Below, piece by piece: positions 50,701 to 63,670 of a stretch of DNA of 64,000 bases. Below the pieces are notes generated by a model. It was not told where the DNA came from and did no database searches. It saw only the letters and a program-made list of their open reading frames with translations. Position numbers and translations under genes: made by a program. This stretch comes from Liolophura sinensis (lineage: Eukaryota > Mollusca > Polyplacophora > Chitonida > Chitonidae): the NCBI RefSeq assembly GCF_032854445.1, contig NW_027018162.1:1-64000 (forward strand), read 5' to 3'. Numbering within the stretch: the first letter of the stretch is position 1; every line of letters starts with the position of its first letter.

Positions 50701-51785
50701 ACCATTCGATTTCTCGTCACAAAATACGTCGGATTAGCCTCTTACCAGCAGCACTGGAACAGTTTTCGCACTTTTGCATTTTTGCCTGGTCTTTTTGTTA
50801 ATTGAAATCGGCTACACTGTACTCTGTACAATCTCGACTGGTCATTACTATATTCAACTTTTGACTATAAGTTATGTGCCCTTCGGTAGCCCAGAAGACC
50901 TGAAATCTTTGGGCCAAGCCCATTCAAGTCACCCAGCAATTGTCTTACTTCTAAGTCCAAGACAATCTCAATGTCTTTATCTACGTGTAGAAAAACAACA
51001 CCATTTGTACGTGAAAAACACAAGGTACTTGATACAGTCTGCTGTAAAAAGTACAACTGACCACAGACCCACATGAATAAGGTGCCAAAAGATGCGGAAT
51101 TGAGCCAGGCATCGGCAGCTGTTGAAAAATTGCAAATTTCCCTGGTTTCCATGGAGTAAGAGCCGTTGCTGGGCACGTGATTATGACATAAATGATCATT
51201 CAATTGTCGCTACAGCCAAACGTATTGGTCGGAGAGCAACGCGGATTGCACCATTCGATTTCTCGTCACAAAATACGTCGGATTAGCCTCTTACCAGCAG
51301 CACTGGAACAGTTTTTCCACTTTTGCATTTTTGCCTGGTCTTTTTGTTAATTGAAATCGGCTACACTGTACTCTGTACAATCGCGACTGGTCATTACTAT
51401 ATTCAACTTTTGACTATAAGTTATGTGCCCTTCGGTAGCCCAGAAGACCTGAAATTTTTGGGATAAGCCCATTTAACTCACCCAGCAATTGTCTTACTTC
51501 TAAGTCCAAGACAATCTCAATGTCTTTATCTACGTGTAGAAAAACCACACCATTTGTACGTGAAAAACACAAGGTACTTGATACAGTCTGCTGTAAAAAG
51601 TACAACTGACCACAGACCCACATGAATAAGGTGCCAAAAGATGCGGAATTGAGACAGGCATCGGCAGCTGTTGAAAAATTGCAAATTTCCCTGGTTTCCA
51701 TGGAGTAAGAGCCGTTGCTGGGCACGTGATTATGACATAAATGATCATTCAATTGTCACTACAGCCAAAAGTATTGGTCGGAGAA
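47754..51785 (+). repeat. Array segment, units 88-95, older relative of the 5-unit repeat
   Basis: Units start at 47754 J2, 48303 J2 (with GAGCACAG), 48852 J1 (with TTCAGCAAGG), 49401 J2, 49950 J1, 50499 J1, 51048 J2 and 51597 J2. The three units at 48303-49949 match those at 51597-53243 at an offset of 3294 bp (six units). Both carry GGAGAACAACG, AAGAGCAAGAC, CACAACGTACTTG, TCGTCTCAAAATAC, CAGCATATGTC and CACATCATTTG. They differ at several sites, for example TGGTCATTAC against TGGTTATTAC. This makes them an older copy of the same group. Confidence 0.82.
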
Positions 51786-54427
51786 CAACGCGGTTTGCAC
51801 CATTCGATTTCTCGTCACAAAATACGTCGGATTAGCCTCTTACCAGCAGCACTGGAACAGTTTTTCCACTTTTGCATTTTTGCCTGGTCTTTTTGTTAAT
51901 TGAAATCGGCTACACTGTACTCTGTACAATCGCGACTGGTCATTACTATATTCAACTTTTGACTATAAGTTATGTGCCCTTCGGTAGCCCAGAAGACCTG
52001 AAATCTTTGGGCTAAGCCCATTTAACTCACCCAGCAATTGCCTTACTTCTAAGAGCAAGACAATCTCAATGTCTTTATCTACGTGTAGAAAAACCACACC
52101 ACTTGTACGTGATAAACACAACGTACTTGATACAGTCTGCTGTAAAAAGTACAACTGAACACTGACCCACTTCAGTAAGGTGCCAAAAGATGCGGAATTG
52201 AGCCAGGCATCGGCAGCTGTTGAAAAATTGCAAATATCCCTGGTTTCCATGGAGTAAGAGCCGTTGCTGGGCACGTGATTATGACATAAATGATCATTCA
52301 ATTGTCACTACAGCCAAAAGTATTGGTCGGAGAGCAACGCGGTTTGCACCATTCGATTTCTCGTCTCAAAATACGTCGGATTAGCCTCTTACCAACAGCA
52401 CTGGAACAGTTTTTTCACTTTTGCATTTTTGCCTGGTCTTTTTGTTAATTGAAATCGGCTACACTGTACTCTGTACAATCGCGACTGGTTATTACTATAT
52501 TCAACTTTTGACTATAAGTTATGTGCCTTTCGGTAGCCCAGAAGACCTGAAATCTTTGGGCCAAGCCCATTTAACTGACCCAGCATATGTCTTACTTCTA
52601 AGTGCAAGACAATCTCAATGTCTTTATCTACGTGTAGAAAAACCACATCATTTGTACGTGAAAAACACAAGGTACTTGATACAGTCTGCTGTAAAAAGTA
52701 CAACTGACCACAGACCCACATGAATAAGGTGCCAAAAGATGCGGAATTGAGCCAGGCATCGGCAGCTGTTGAAAAATTGCAAATTTCCCTGGTTTCCATG
52801 GAGTAAGAGCCGTTGCTGGGCACGTGATTATGACATAAATGATCATTCAATTGTCGCTACAGCCAAAAGTATTGGTCGGAAAGCAACGCGGTTTGCACCA
52901 TTCGATTTCTCGTCACAAAATACGTCGGATTAGCCTCTTACCAGCAGCACTGGAACAGTTTTTCCACTTTTGCATTTTTACCTGGTCTTTTTGTTAATTG
53001 AAATCGGCTACACTGTACTCTGTACAATCGCGACTGGTCATTACTATATTCAACTTTTGACTATAAGTTATGTGCCCTTCGGTAGCCCAGAAGACCTGAA
53101 ATCTTTGGGCTAAGCCCATTTAACTCACCCAGCAATTGCCTTACTTCTAAGTCCAAGACAATCTCAATGTCTTTATCTACGTGTAGAAAAACCACACCAT
53201 TTGTACGTGAGAAACACAAGGTACTTGATACAGTCTGCTGTAAAAAGTACAACTGAACACTGACCCACTTCAGTAAGGTGCCAAAAGATGCGGAATTGAG
53301 CCAGGCATCGGCAGCTGTTGAAAAATTGCAAATTTCCCTGGTTTCCATGGAGTAAGAGCCGTTGCTGGGCACGTGATTATGACATAAATGATCATTCAAT
53401 TGTCACTACAGCCAAACGTATTGGTCGGAGAGCAACGCGGTTTGCACCATTCGATTTCTCGTCACAAAATACGTCGGATTAGCCTCTTACCAGCAGCACT
53501 GGAACAGTTTTTCCACTTTTGCATTTTTGCCTGGTCTTTTTGTTAATTGAAATCGGCTACACTGTACTCTGTACAATCGCGACTGGTCATTACTATATTC
53601 AACTTTTGACTATAAGTTATGTGCCCTTCGGTAGCCCAGAAGACGTCAAATCTTTCGGCTAAGCCTATTTAACTCACCCAGCAATTGCCTTACTTCTAAG
53701 TGCAACACAATCTCAATGTCTTTATCTACGTGTAGAAAAACCACACCATTTGTACGTGAAAAACACAAGGTACTTGATACAGTCTGCTGTAAAAAGTACA
53801 ACTGAACACTGACCCACTTCAGTAAGGTGCCAAAAGATGCGGAATTGGGCCAGGCATCGGCAGCTGCTAAAAAATTGCAAATATCCCTGGTTTCAATGGA
53901 GTAAGAGCCGTTGCTGGGCACGTGATTATGACATCAATGATCATTGAATTGTCGCTACAGCCAAAAGTATTGGTCGGAGAGCAACGCGGTTTGCACCATT
54001 CGATTTGTCGTCACAAAATACGTCGGATTAGCCTCTTACCAGCAGCACTGGACCAGTTTTTCCACTTTTGCATTTTTGCCTTGTCTTTTTGTTAATTGAA
54101 ATCGGCTACACTGTACTCTGTACACTCGCGACTGGTTATTACTATATTCAACTTTTGACTATAAGTTATGTGCCCTTCGGTAGCCCAGAAGATCTGAAAT
54201 CCTTGGGCTAAACCCATTTAACTCACCCAGCAATTGCCTTACTTCTAAGTGCAAGACAATCTCAATGTCTTTATCTACGTGTAGAAAAACCACACCATTT
54301 GTACGTGATAAACACAAGGTACTTGATACAGTCTGCTGTAAAAAGTACAACTGAACACTGACCCACTTCAGTAAGGTGCCAAACAATGCGGAATTGAGAC
54401 AGGCATCGGCAGCTGTTGAAAAATTGC
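51786..54427 (+). repeat. 5-unit higher-order repeat, first copy (2745-bp period)
   Basis: This segment of about 2642 bp matches 54531-57172 without any difference that I noticed. It is bounded by a mismatch at 51785/54530 (GAGAACAACG against GAGAGCAACG) and one at 54428/57173 (TTGCAAATTT against TTGCCAATTT). Units start at 51597 J2, then 52146 J1, 52695 J2, 53244 J1, 53793 J1 and 54342 J1. Rare shared markers are CACCACTTGTACG, TCGTCTCAAAATAC, TGGTTATTAC, GGAAAGCAACG, GCAACACAATC, GGTTTCAATGGAG, TACACTCGCG and GCCAAACAATGCGG. Units are 549 bp. Confidence 0.88.
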
Positions 54428-54530
54428 AAATTTCCCTGGTTTCCATGGAGTAAGAGCCGTTGCTGGGCACGTGATTATGACATAAATGATCATTCAATTG
54501 TCACTACAGCCAAAAGTATTGGTCGGAGAG

Positions 54531-57172
54531 CAACGCGGTTTGCACCATTCGATTTCTCGTCACAAAATACGTCGGATTAGCCTCTTACCAGCAGCACTGG
54601 AACAGTTTTTCCACTTTTGCATTTTTGCCTGGTCTTTTTGTTAATTGAAATCGGCTACACTGTACTCTGTACAATCGCGACTGGTCATTACTATATTCAA
54701 CTTTTGACTATAAGTTATGTGCCCTTCGGTAGCCCAGAAGACCTGAAATCTTTGGGCTAAGCCCATTTAACTCACCCAGCAATTGCCTTACTTCTAAGAG
54801 CAAGACAATCTCAATGTCTTTATCTACGTGTAGAAAAACCACACCACTTGTACGTGATAAACACAACGTACTTGATACAGTCTGCTGTAAAAAGTACAAC
54901 TGAACACTGACCCACTTCAGTAAGGTGCCAAAAGATGCGGAATTGAGCCAGGCATCGGCAGCTGTTGAAAAATTGCAAATATCCCTGGTTTCCATGGAGT
55001 AAGAGCCGTTGCTGGGCACGTGATTATGACATAAATGATCATTCAATTGTCACTACAGCCAAAAGTATTGGTCGGAGAGCAACGCGGTTTGCACCATTCG
55101 ATTTCTCGTCTCAAAATACGTCGGATTAGCCTCTTACCAACAGCACTGGAACAGTTTTTTCACTTTTGCATTTTTGCCTGGTCTTTTTGTTAATTGAAAT
55201 CGGCTACACTGTACTCTGTACAATCGCGACTGGTTATTACTATATTCAACTTTTGACTATAAGTTATGTGCCTTTCGGTAGCCCAGAAGACCTGAAATCT
55301 TTGGGCCAAGCCCATTTAACTGACCCAGCATATGTCTTACTTCTAAGTGCAAGACAATCTCAATGTCTTTATCTACGTGTAGAAAAACCACATCATTTGT
55401 ACGTGAAAAACACAAGGTACTTGATACAGTCTGCTGTAAAAAGTACAACTGACCACAGACCCACATGAATAAGGTGCCAAAAGATGCGGAATTGAGCCAG
55501 GCATCGGCAGCTGTTGAAAAATTGCAAATTTCCCTGGTTTCCATGGAGTAAGAGCCGTTGCTGGGCACGTGATTATGACATAAATGATCATTCAATTGTC
55601 GCTACAGCCAAAAGTATTGGTCGGAAAGCAACGCGGTTTGCACCATTCGATTTCTCGTCACAAAATACGTCGGATTAGCCTCTTACCAGCAGCACTGGAA
55701 CAGTTTTTCCACTTTTGCATTTTTACCTGGTCTTTTTGTTAATTGAAATCGGCTACACTGTACTCTGTACAATCGCGACTGGTCATTACTATATTCAACT
55801 TTTGACTATAAGTTATGTGCCCTTCGGTAGCCCAGAAGACCTGAAATCTTTGGGCTAAGCCCATTTAACTCACCCAGCAATTGCCTTACTTCTAAGTCCA
55901 AGACAATCTCAATGTCTTTATCTACGTGTAGAAAAACCACACCATTTGTACGTGAGAAACACAAGGTACTTGATACAGTCTGCTGTAAAAAGTACAACTG
56001 AACACTGACCCACTTCAGTAAGGTGCCAAAAGATGCGGAATTGAGCCAGGCATCGGCAGCTGTTGAAAAATTGCAAATTTCCCTGGTTTCCATGGAGTAA
56101 GAGCCGTTGCTGGGCACGTGATTATGACATAAATGATCATTCAATTGTCACTACAGCCAAACGTATTGGTCGGAGAGCAACGCGGTTTGCACCATTCGAT
56201 TTCTCGTCACAAAATACGTCGGATTAGCCTCTTACCAGCAGCACTGGAACAGTTTTTCCACTTTTGCATTTTTGCCTGGTCTTTTTGTTAATTGAAATCG
56301 GCTACACTGTACTCTGTACAATCGCGACTGGTCATTACTATATTCAACTTTTGACTATAAGTTATGTGCCCTTCGGTAGCCCAGAAGACGTCAAATCTTT
56401 CGGCTAAGCCTATTTAACTCACCCAGCAATTGCCTTACTTCTAAGTGCAACACAATCTCAATGTCTTTATCTACGTGTAGAAAAACCACACCATTTGTAC
56501 GTGAAAAACACAAGGTACTTGATACAGTCTGCTGTAAAAAGTACAACTGAACACTGACCCACTTCAGTAAGGTGCCAAAAGATGCGGAATTGGGCCAGGC
56601 ATCGGCAGCTGCTAAAAAATTGCAAATATCCCTGGTTTCAATGGAGTAAGAGCCGTTGCTGGGCACGTGATTATGACATCAATGATCATTGAATTGTCGC
56701 TACAGCCAAAAGTATTGGTCGGAGAGCAACGCGGTTTGCACCATTCGATTTGTCGTCACAAAATACGTCGGATTAGCCTCTTACCAGCAGCACTGGACCA
56801 GTTTTTCCACTTTTGCATTTTTGCCTTGTCTTTTTGTTAATTGAAATCGGCTACACTGTACTCTGTACACTCGCGACTGGTTATTACTATATTCAACTTT
56901 TGACTATAAGTTATGTGCCCTTCGGTAGCCCAGAAGATCTGAAATCCTTGGGCTAAACCCATTTAACTCACCCAGCAATTGCCTTACTTCTAAGTGCAAG
57001 ACAATCTCAATGTCTTTATCTACGTGTAGAAAAACCACACCATTTGTACGTGATAAACACAAGGTACTTGATACAGTCTGCTGTAAAAAGTACAACTGAA
57101 CACTGACCCACTTCAGTAAGGTGCCAAACAATGCGGAATTGAGACAGGCATCGGCAGCTGTTGAAAAATTGC
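54531..57172 (+). repeat. 5-unit higher-order repeat, second copy
   Basis: This is the second copy, 2745 bp downstream of the first and directly adjacent to it, so the pair forms a 5.4-kb tandem duplication. Units start at 54342 J1, then 54891 J1, 55440 J2, 55989 J1, 56538 J1 and 57087 J1. After the single mismatch at 57173 the similarity continues until about 57528, where GTCTTACTTCTAAGTCC replaces GCCTTACTTCTAAGAGC. Confidence 0.88.
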
Positions 57173-59831
57173 CAATTTCCCTGGTTTCCATGGAGTAAGA
57201 GCCGTTGCTGGGCACGTGATTATGACATAAATGATCATTCAATTGTCACTACAGCCAAAAGTATTGGTCGGAGAGCAACGCGGTTTGCACCATTCGATTT
57301 CTCGTCACAAAATACGTCGGATTAGCCTCTTACCAGCAGCACTGGAACAGTTTTTCCACTTTTGCATTTTTGCCTGGTCTTTTTGTTAATTGAAATCGGC
57401 TACACTGTACTCTGTACAATCGCGACTGGTCATTACTATATTCAACTTTTGACTATAAGTTATGTGCCCTTCGGTAGCCCAGAAGACCTGAAATCTTTGG
57501 GCTAAGCCCATTTAACTCACCCAGCAATTGTCTTACTTCTAAGTCCAAGACAATCTCAATGTCTTTATCTACGTGTAGAAAAACCACACCATTTGTACGT
57601 GAAAAACACAAGGTACTTGATACAGTCTGCTGTAAAAAGTACAACTGAACACTGACCCACATTTATAAGGTACCAAAAGATGCGGAATTGGGCCAGGCAT
57701 CGGCAGCTGCTAAAAAATTGCAAATATCCCTGGTTTCCATGGAGTAAGAGCCGTTGCTGGGCACGTGATTATGACATCAATGATCATTGAATTGTCGCTA
57801 CAGCCAAAAGTATTGGTCGGAGAGCAACGCGGTTTGCACCATTCGATTTGTCGTCACAAAATACGTCGGATTAGCCTCTTACCAGCAGCACTGGACCAGT
57901 TTTTCCACTTTTGCATTTTTGCCTTGTCTTTTTGTTAATTGAAATCGGCTACACTGTACTCTGTACAATCGCGACTGGTCATTACTATATTCAACTTTTG
58001 ACTATAAGTTATGTGCCCTTCGGTAGCCCAGAAGACGTCAAATCTTTGGGCTAAGCCCATTTAACTCACCCAGCAATTGTCTTACTTCTAAGTCCAAGAC
58101 AATCTCAATGTCTTTATCTACGTGTAGAAAGACCAGACCATTTGTACATAAAAAACACAAGGTACTTGATACAGTCTGCTGTAAAAAGTACAATTGACCA
58201 CAGACCCACATGAATAAGGTGCCAAAAGATGCGGAATTGGGCCAGGTATCGGCAGCTGTTGAAAAATTGCCAATTTCCCTGGTTTCCATGGAGTAAGAGC
58301 CGTTGCTGTGCACGTGATTATGACATAAATGATCATTCAATTGTCGCTACAGGCAAAAGTATTGGTCAGAGAGCAACGCGGTTTGCACCATTCGATTTGT
58401 CGTCACAAAATACGTCGAATTAGCCTCTTACCAGCAGCACTGGAACAATTTGTCCAATTTTGCGTTTTTGCCTGGTCTTTTTGTTAATTGAAATCGGCTA
58501 CACAGTACTCTGTACAATCGCGACTGGTCATTACTATATTTAACTTTTGACTATAAGTTATGTGCCCTTCGGTAGCCCAGAAGACGTCAAATCTTTGGGC
58601 TAAGCCCATTTAACTCACCCAGCAATTGTCTTACTTCTAAGTCCAAGACAATCTCAATGTCTTTATCTACGTGTAGAAAAACCACACCATTTGTACGTGA
58701 AAAACACAAGGTACTTGATACAGTCTGCTGTAAAAAGTACAACTGAACACTGACCCACATTTATAAGGTGCCAGAAGATGCGGAATTGGGCCAGGTATCG
58801 GCAGCTGTTAAAAAATTGCAAATATCCCTGGTTTCCATGGAGTAAGAGCCGTTGCTGGGCACGTGATTATGACATCAATGATCATTGAATTGTCGCTACA
58901 GCCAAAAGTATTGGTCGGAGAGCAACGCGGTTTGCACCATTCGATTTCTCGTCACAAAATACGTCGGATTAGCCTCTTACCAGCAGCACTGGAACAGTTT
59001 TTCCACTTTTGCATTTTTGCCTTGTCTTTTTGTTAATTGAAATCGGCTACACTGTACTCTGTACAATCGCGACTGGTCATTACTATATTCAACTTTTGAC
59101 TATATGTTATGTGCCCTTCGGTAGCCCAGAAGACGTCAAATCTTTGGGCTAAGCCCATTTAACTCACCCAGCAATTGCCTTACTTCTAAGTGCAAGACAA
59201 TCTCAATGTCTTTATCTACGTGTAGAAAAACCACACCATTTGTACGTGATAAACACAAGGTACTTGATACAGTCTGCTGTAAAAAGTACAACTGAACACT
59301 GACCCACTTCAGTAAGGTGCCAAAAGATGCGGAATTGGGCCAGGTATCGGCAGCTGTTGAAAAATTGCCAATTTCCCTGGTTTCCATGGAGTAAGAGCCG
59401 TTGCTGGGCACGTGATTATGACATAAATGATCATTCAATTGTCGCTACAGGCAAAAGTATTGGTCAGAGAGCAACGCGGTTTGCACCATTCGATTTGTCG
59501 TCACAAAATACGTCGAATTAGCCTCTTACCAGCAGCACTGGAACAATTTTTCCAATTTTGCATTTTTGCCTGGTCTTTTTGTTAATTGAAATCGGCTACA
59601 CTGTACTCTGTACAATCGCGACTGGTCATTACTATATTCAACTTTTGACTATAAGTTATGTGCCCTTCGGTAGCCCAGAAGACCTGAAATCTTTGGACTA
59701 AGCCCATTTAACTCACCCAGCAATTGTCTTACTTCTAAGTCCAAGACAATCTCAATGTCTTTATCTACGTGTAGAAAAACCACACCATTTGTACATAAAA
59801 AACAAAAGGTACTTGATACAGTCTGCTGTAA
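57173..59831 (+). repeat. Array segment with 2-unit duplication (units 106-109)
   Basis: Units start at 57636 J6, 58185 J2, 58734 J6 and 59283 J1. The second and fourth share TTGGTCAGAGAGC, ACGTCGAATTAGCC and an AACAATTTxTCCAATTTTGC tract at an offset of 1098 bp. The first and third share GCCTTGTC and GACGTCAAATCTTTGGG. So a two-unit block is present twice, with later changes at the junctions. The unit at 58185 carries the only disturbed copy of the conserved hairpin that I saw (CACAGTACTCTG at 58501). Confidence 0.75.
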
Positions 59832-62026
59832 AAAGTACAACTAAACACTGACCAACATTTATAAGGTGCCAAAAGATGCGGAATTGAGCCAGGCATCGGC
59901 AGCTGTTGAAAAATTCCAAATTTCCCTGGTTTCCATGGAGTAAGAGCCGTTGCTGGGCACGTGATTATGACATAAATGATCATTCAATTGTCACTACAGC
60001 CAAAAGTATTGGTCGGAGAGCAACGCGGTTTGCACCATTCGATTTCTCGTCACAAAATACGTCGGATTAGCCTCTTACCAGCAGCACTGGAACAGTTTTC
60101 GCACTTTTGCATTTTTGCCTGGTCTTTTTGTTAATTGAAATCGGCTACACTGTACTCTGTACAATCGCGACTGGTCATTACTATATTCAACTTTTGACTA
60201 TAAGTTATGTGCCCTTCGGTAGCCCAGAAGACCTGAAATCTTTGGGCTAAGCCCATTTAATTCACCCAGCAATTGTCTTACTTCTAAGTGCAAGACAATC
60301 TCAATGTCTTTATCTACGTGTAGAAAAACCACACCATTTGTACATAAAAAACACAAGGTACTTGATACAGTCTGCTGTAAAAAGTACAACTAAACACTGA
60401 CCAACATTTATAAGGTGCCAAAAGATGCGGAATTGAGCCAGGCATCGGCAGCTGTTGAAAAATTGCAAATTTCCCTGGTTTCCATGGAGTAAGAGCCGTT
60501 GCTGAGCACGTGATTATGACATAAATGATCATTCAATTGTCACTGCAGCCAAAAGTATTGGTCGGAGAGCAACGCGGTTTGCACCATTCGATTTCTCGTC
60601 ACAAAATACGTCGGATTAGCCTCTTACCAGCAGCACTGGAACAGTTTTCGCACTTTTGCATTTTTGCCTGGTCTTTTTGTTAATTGAAATCGGCTACACT
60701 GTACTCTGTACAATCGCGACTGGTCATTACTATATTCAACTTTTGACTATAAGTTATGTGCCCTTCGGTAGCCCAGAAGACCTGAAATCTTTGGGCTAAG
60801 CCCATTTAATTCACCCAGCAATTGTCTTACTTCTAAGTGCAAGACAATCTCAATGTCTTTATCTACGTGTAGAAAAACCACACCATTTGTACATAAAAAA
60901 CACAAGGTACTTGATAGAGTCTGCTGTAAAAAGTACAACTAAACACTGACCAACATTTATAAGGTGCCAAAGATGCGGAATTGAGCCAGGCATCGGCAGC
61001 TGTTGAAAAATTGCAAATTTCCCTGGTTTCCATGGAGTAAGAGCCGTTGCTGAGCACGTGATTATGACATAAATGATCATTCAATTGTCACTGCAGCCAA
61101 AAGTATTGGTCGGAGAGCAACGCGGTTTGCACATTCGATTTCTCGTCACAAAATACGTCGGATTAGCCTCTTACCAGCAGCACTGGAACAGTTTTCGCAC
61201 TTTTGCATTTTTGCCTGGTCTTTTTAGTTAATTAAAACGGCTACACTGTACTCTGTACAATCGCGACTGGTCCATTACTATATTCAACTTTTGACTATAA
61301 GTTATGTGCCCTTCGGTAGCCCAGAAGACCTGAAATTTTTGGGCTAAGCCCATTTAACTCACCCAGCAATTGCCTTACTTCTAAGTGCAAGACAATCTCA
61401 ATGTCTTTATCTACGTGTAGAAAAACCACACCATTTGTACATAAAAAACACAAGGTACTTGATACAGTCTGCTGTAAAAAGTACAACTAAACACTGACCA
61501 ACATTTATAAGGTGCCAAAAGATGCGGAATTGAGCCAGGCATCGGCAGCTGTTGAAAAATTGCAAATTTCCCTGGTTTCCATGGAGTAAGAGCCGTTGCT
61601 GGGCACGTGATTATGACATAAATAATCATGCAATTGTCGCTACAGCCAAAAGTATTGGTCGGAGAGCAACGCGGTTTGCACCATTCGATTTCTCGTCACA
61701 CAATACGTCGGATTAGCCTCTTACCAGCAGCACTGGAACAGTTTTTCCACTTTTGCATTTTATCTGGTCTTTTTGTTAATTGAAATCGGCTACACTGTAC
61801 TCTGTACAATCGCGACTGGTCATTACTATATTCAACTTTTGACTATAAGTTATGTGCCCTTCGGTAGCCCAGAAGACCTGAAATCTTTGGGCTAAGCCCA
61901 TTTAACTCACCCAGCAATTGCCTTACTTCTAACTGCAAGACAATCTCAATGTCTTTATCTACGTGTAGAAAAACCACACCATTTGTACATAAAAAACACA
62001 ATGGTACTTGATACAGTCTGCTGTAA
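59832..62026 (+). repeat. Four consecutive near-identical J3a units
   Basis: Units start at 59832, 60381, 60930 and 61478, all class J3a with GTACATAAAAAACA ends. Shared private changes show single-unit steps: TTTAATTCACCC at 60258 and 60807, GCTGAGCACGTG at 60502 and 61050, and CACTGCAGCC at 60541 and 61090. This is the only place where one unit type occurs four times in a row, so amplification here went by single monomers rather than by 4- or 5-unit blocks. From about 60930 on, single-base indels become frequent again, for example TTTTTAGTTAATTAAAACGG at 61221. Confidence 0.85.
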
Positions 62027-63670
62027 AAAGTACAACTGAACACTGACTCACTTCAGTAAGGTGCCAAAGATGCGGAATTGAGACAGGCATCGGGCAGCTG
62101 TTGAAAAATTGCCAATTTCCCTGGTTTCCATGGAGTAAGAGCCGTTGCTACGCACGTGATTATGACATAAATGATCATTCAATTGTCACTACAGCCAAAA
62201 GTATTGGTCGGAGAACAACGCGGTTTGCACCATTCGATTTCTCCTCACAAAATACGTCGGATTAGCCTCTTACCAGCAGCACTGGAACAGTCCTTTCCAC
62301 TTTGCATTTTTGCCTGGTCTTTTTGTTATTGAAATCGGCTACACTGTACTCTGTACAATCGCGACTGGTCATTACTACATTCAACTTTTGACTATAAGTT
62401 ATGTGCCCTTCGGTAGCCCAGAAGACCTGAAATCTTTGGGCTAAGCCCATTTAACTCACCCAGCAATTGTCTTACTTCTAAGTCCAAGACAATCTCAATG
62501 TCTTTATCTACGTGTAGAAAACCACACCATTTGTACATAAAAAACACAAGTACTTGATACAGTCTGCTGTAAAAAGTACAACTGAACACTGACTCACTTC
62601 AGTAAGGTGCCAAAAGATGCGGAATTGAGACAGGCATCGGCAGCTGTTGAAAAATTGCAAATTTCCCTGGTTTCCATGGAGTAAGAGCCGTTGCTGTGCA
62701 CGTGATTATGACATAAATGATCATTCAATTGTCACTACAGGCAAAAGTATTGGTCGGAGAGCAACGCGGTTTGCACCATTCGATTTCTCGTCACAAAATA
62801 CGTCGGATTAGCCTCTTACCAGCAGCACTGGAACAGTTTTTCCACTTTTGCATTTTTGCCTGGTCTTTTTGTTAATTGAAATCGGCTACACTGTACTCTG
62901 TACAATCGCGACTGGTCATTACTATATTCAACTTTTGACTATAAGTTATGTGCCCTTCGGTAGCCCAGAAAGCCTGAAATCTTTGGACCAAGCCCATTTA
63001 ACTCACCCAGCAATTGTCTTACTTCTAAGTGCAAGACAATCTCAATGTCTTTATCTACGTGTAGAAAAACCACACCATTTGTACATAAAAAACACAAGGT
63101 ACTTGATACAGTCTGCTGTAAAAAGTACAACTAAACACTGACCCACATTTATAAGGTGCCAAAAGATGCGGAATTGAGCCAGGCATCGGCAGCTGTTAAA
63201 AAATTGCAAATATCCCTGGTTTCCATGGAGTAAGAGCCGTTGCTGGGCACGTGATTATGACATAAATGATCATTCAATTGTCACTACAGCCAAAAGTATT
63301 GGTCGGAGAGCAACGCGGTTTGCACCATTCGATTTCTCGTCACAAAATACGTCGGATTAGCCTCTTACCAGCAGCACTGGAACAGTTTTTCCACTTTTGC
63401 ATTTTGCCTGGTCTTTTTGTTAATTGAAATCGGCTACACTGTACTCTGTACAATCGCGACTGGTCATTACTATATTCAACTTTTGACTATAAGTTATGTG
63501 CCCTTCGGTAGCCCAGAAGACGTCAAATCTTTGGGCTAAGCCATTTAACTCACCCAGCAATTGTCTTACTTCTAAGTGCAACACAATCTCAATGTTTTTA
63601 TCTACGTGTAGAAAAACCACACCATTTTGTACGTGAAAAAACACAAGGTACTTGATACAGTCTGCTGTAA
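62027..63670 (+). repeat. Array segment, units 114-116, indel-rich
   Basis: Units start at 62027 J1t, 62573 J1t and 63122 J3c (546, 549 and 549 bp). Length changes include AAAGATGCGG (62067), CGGGCAGCTG (62092), CAGTCCTTTCCACTTTGC (62288), TTTGTTATTGAAATC (62325), GTAGAAAACC (62514) and AACACAAGTACTTG (62543). There are no genes or insertions. Confidence 0.88.
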
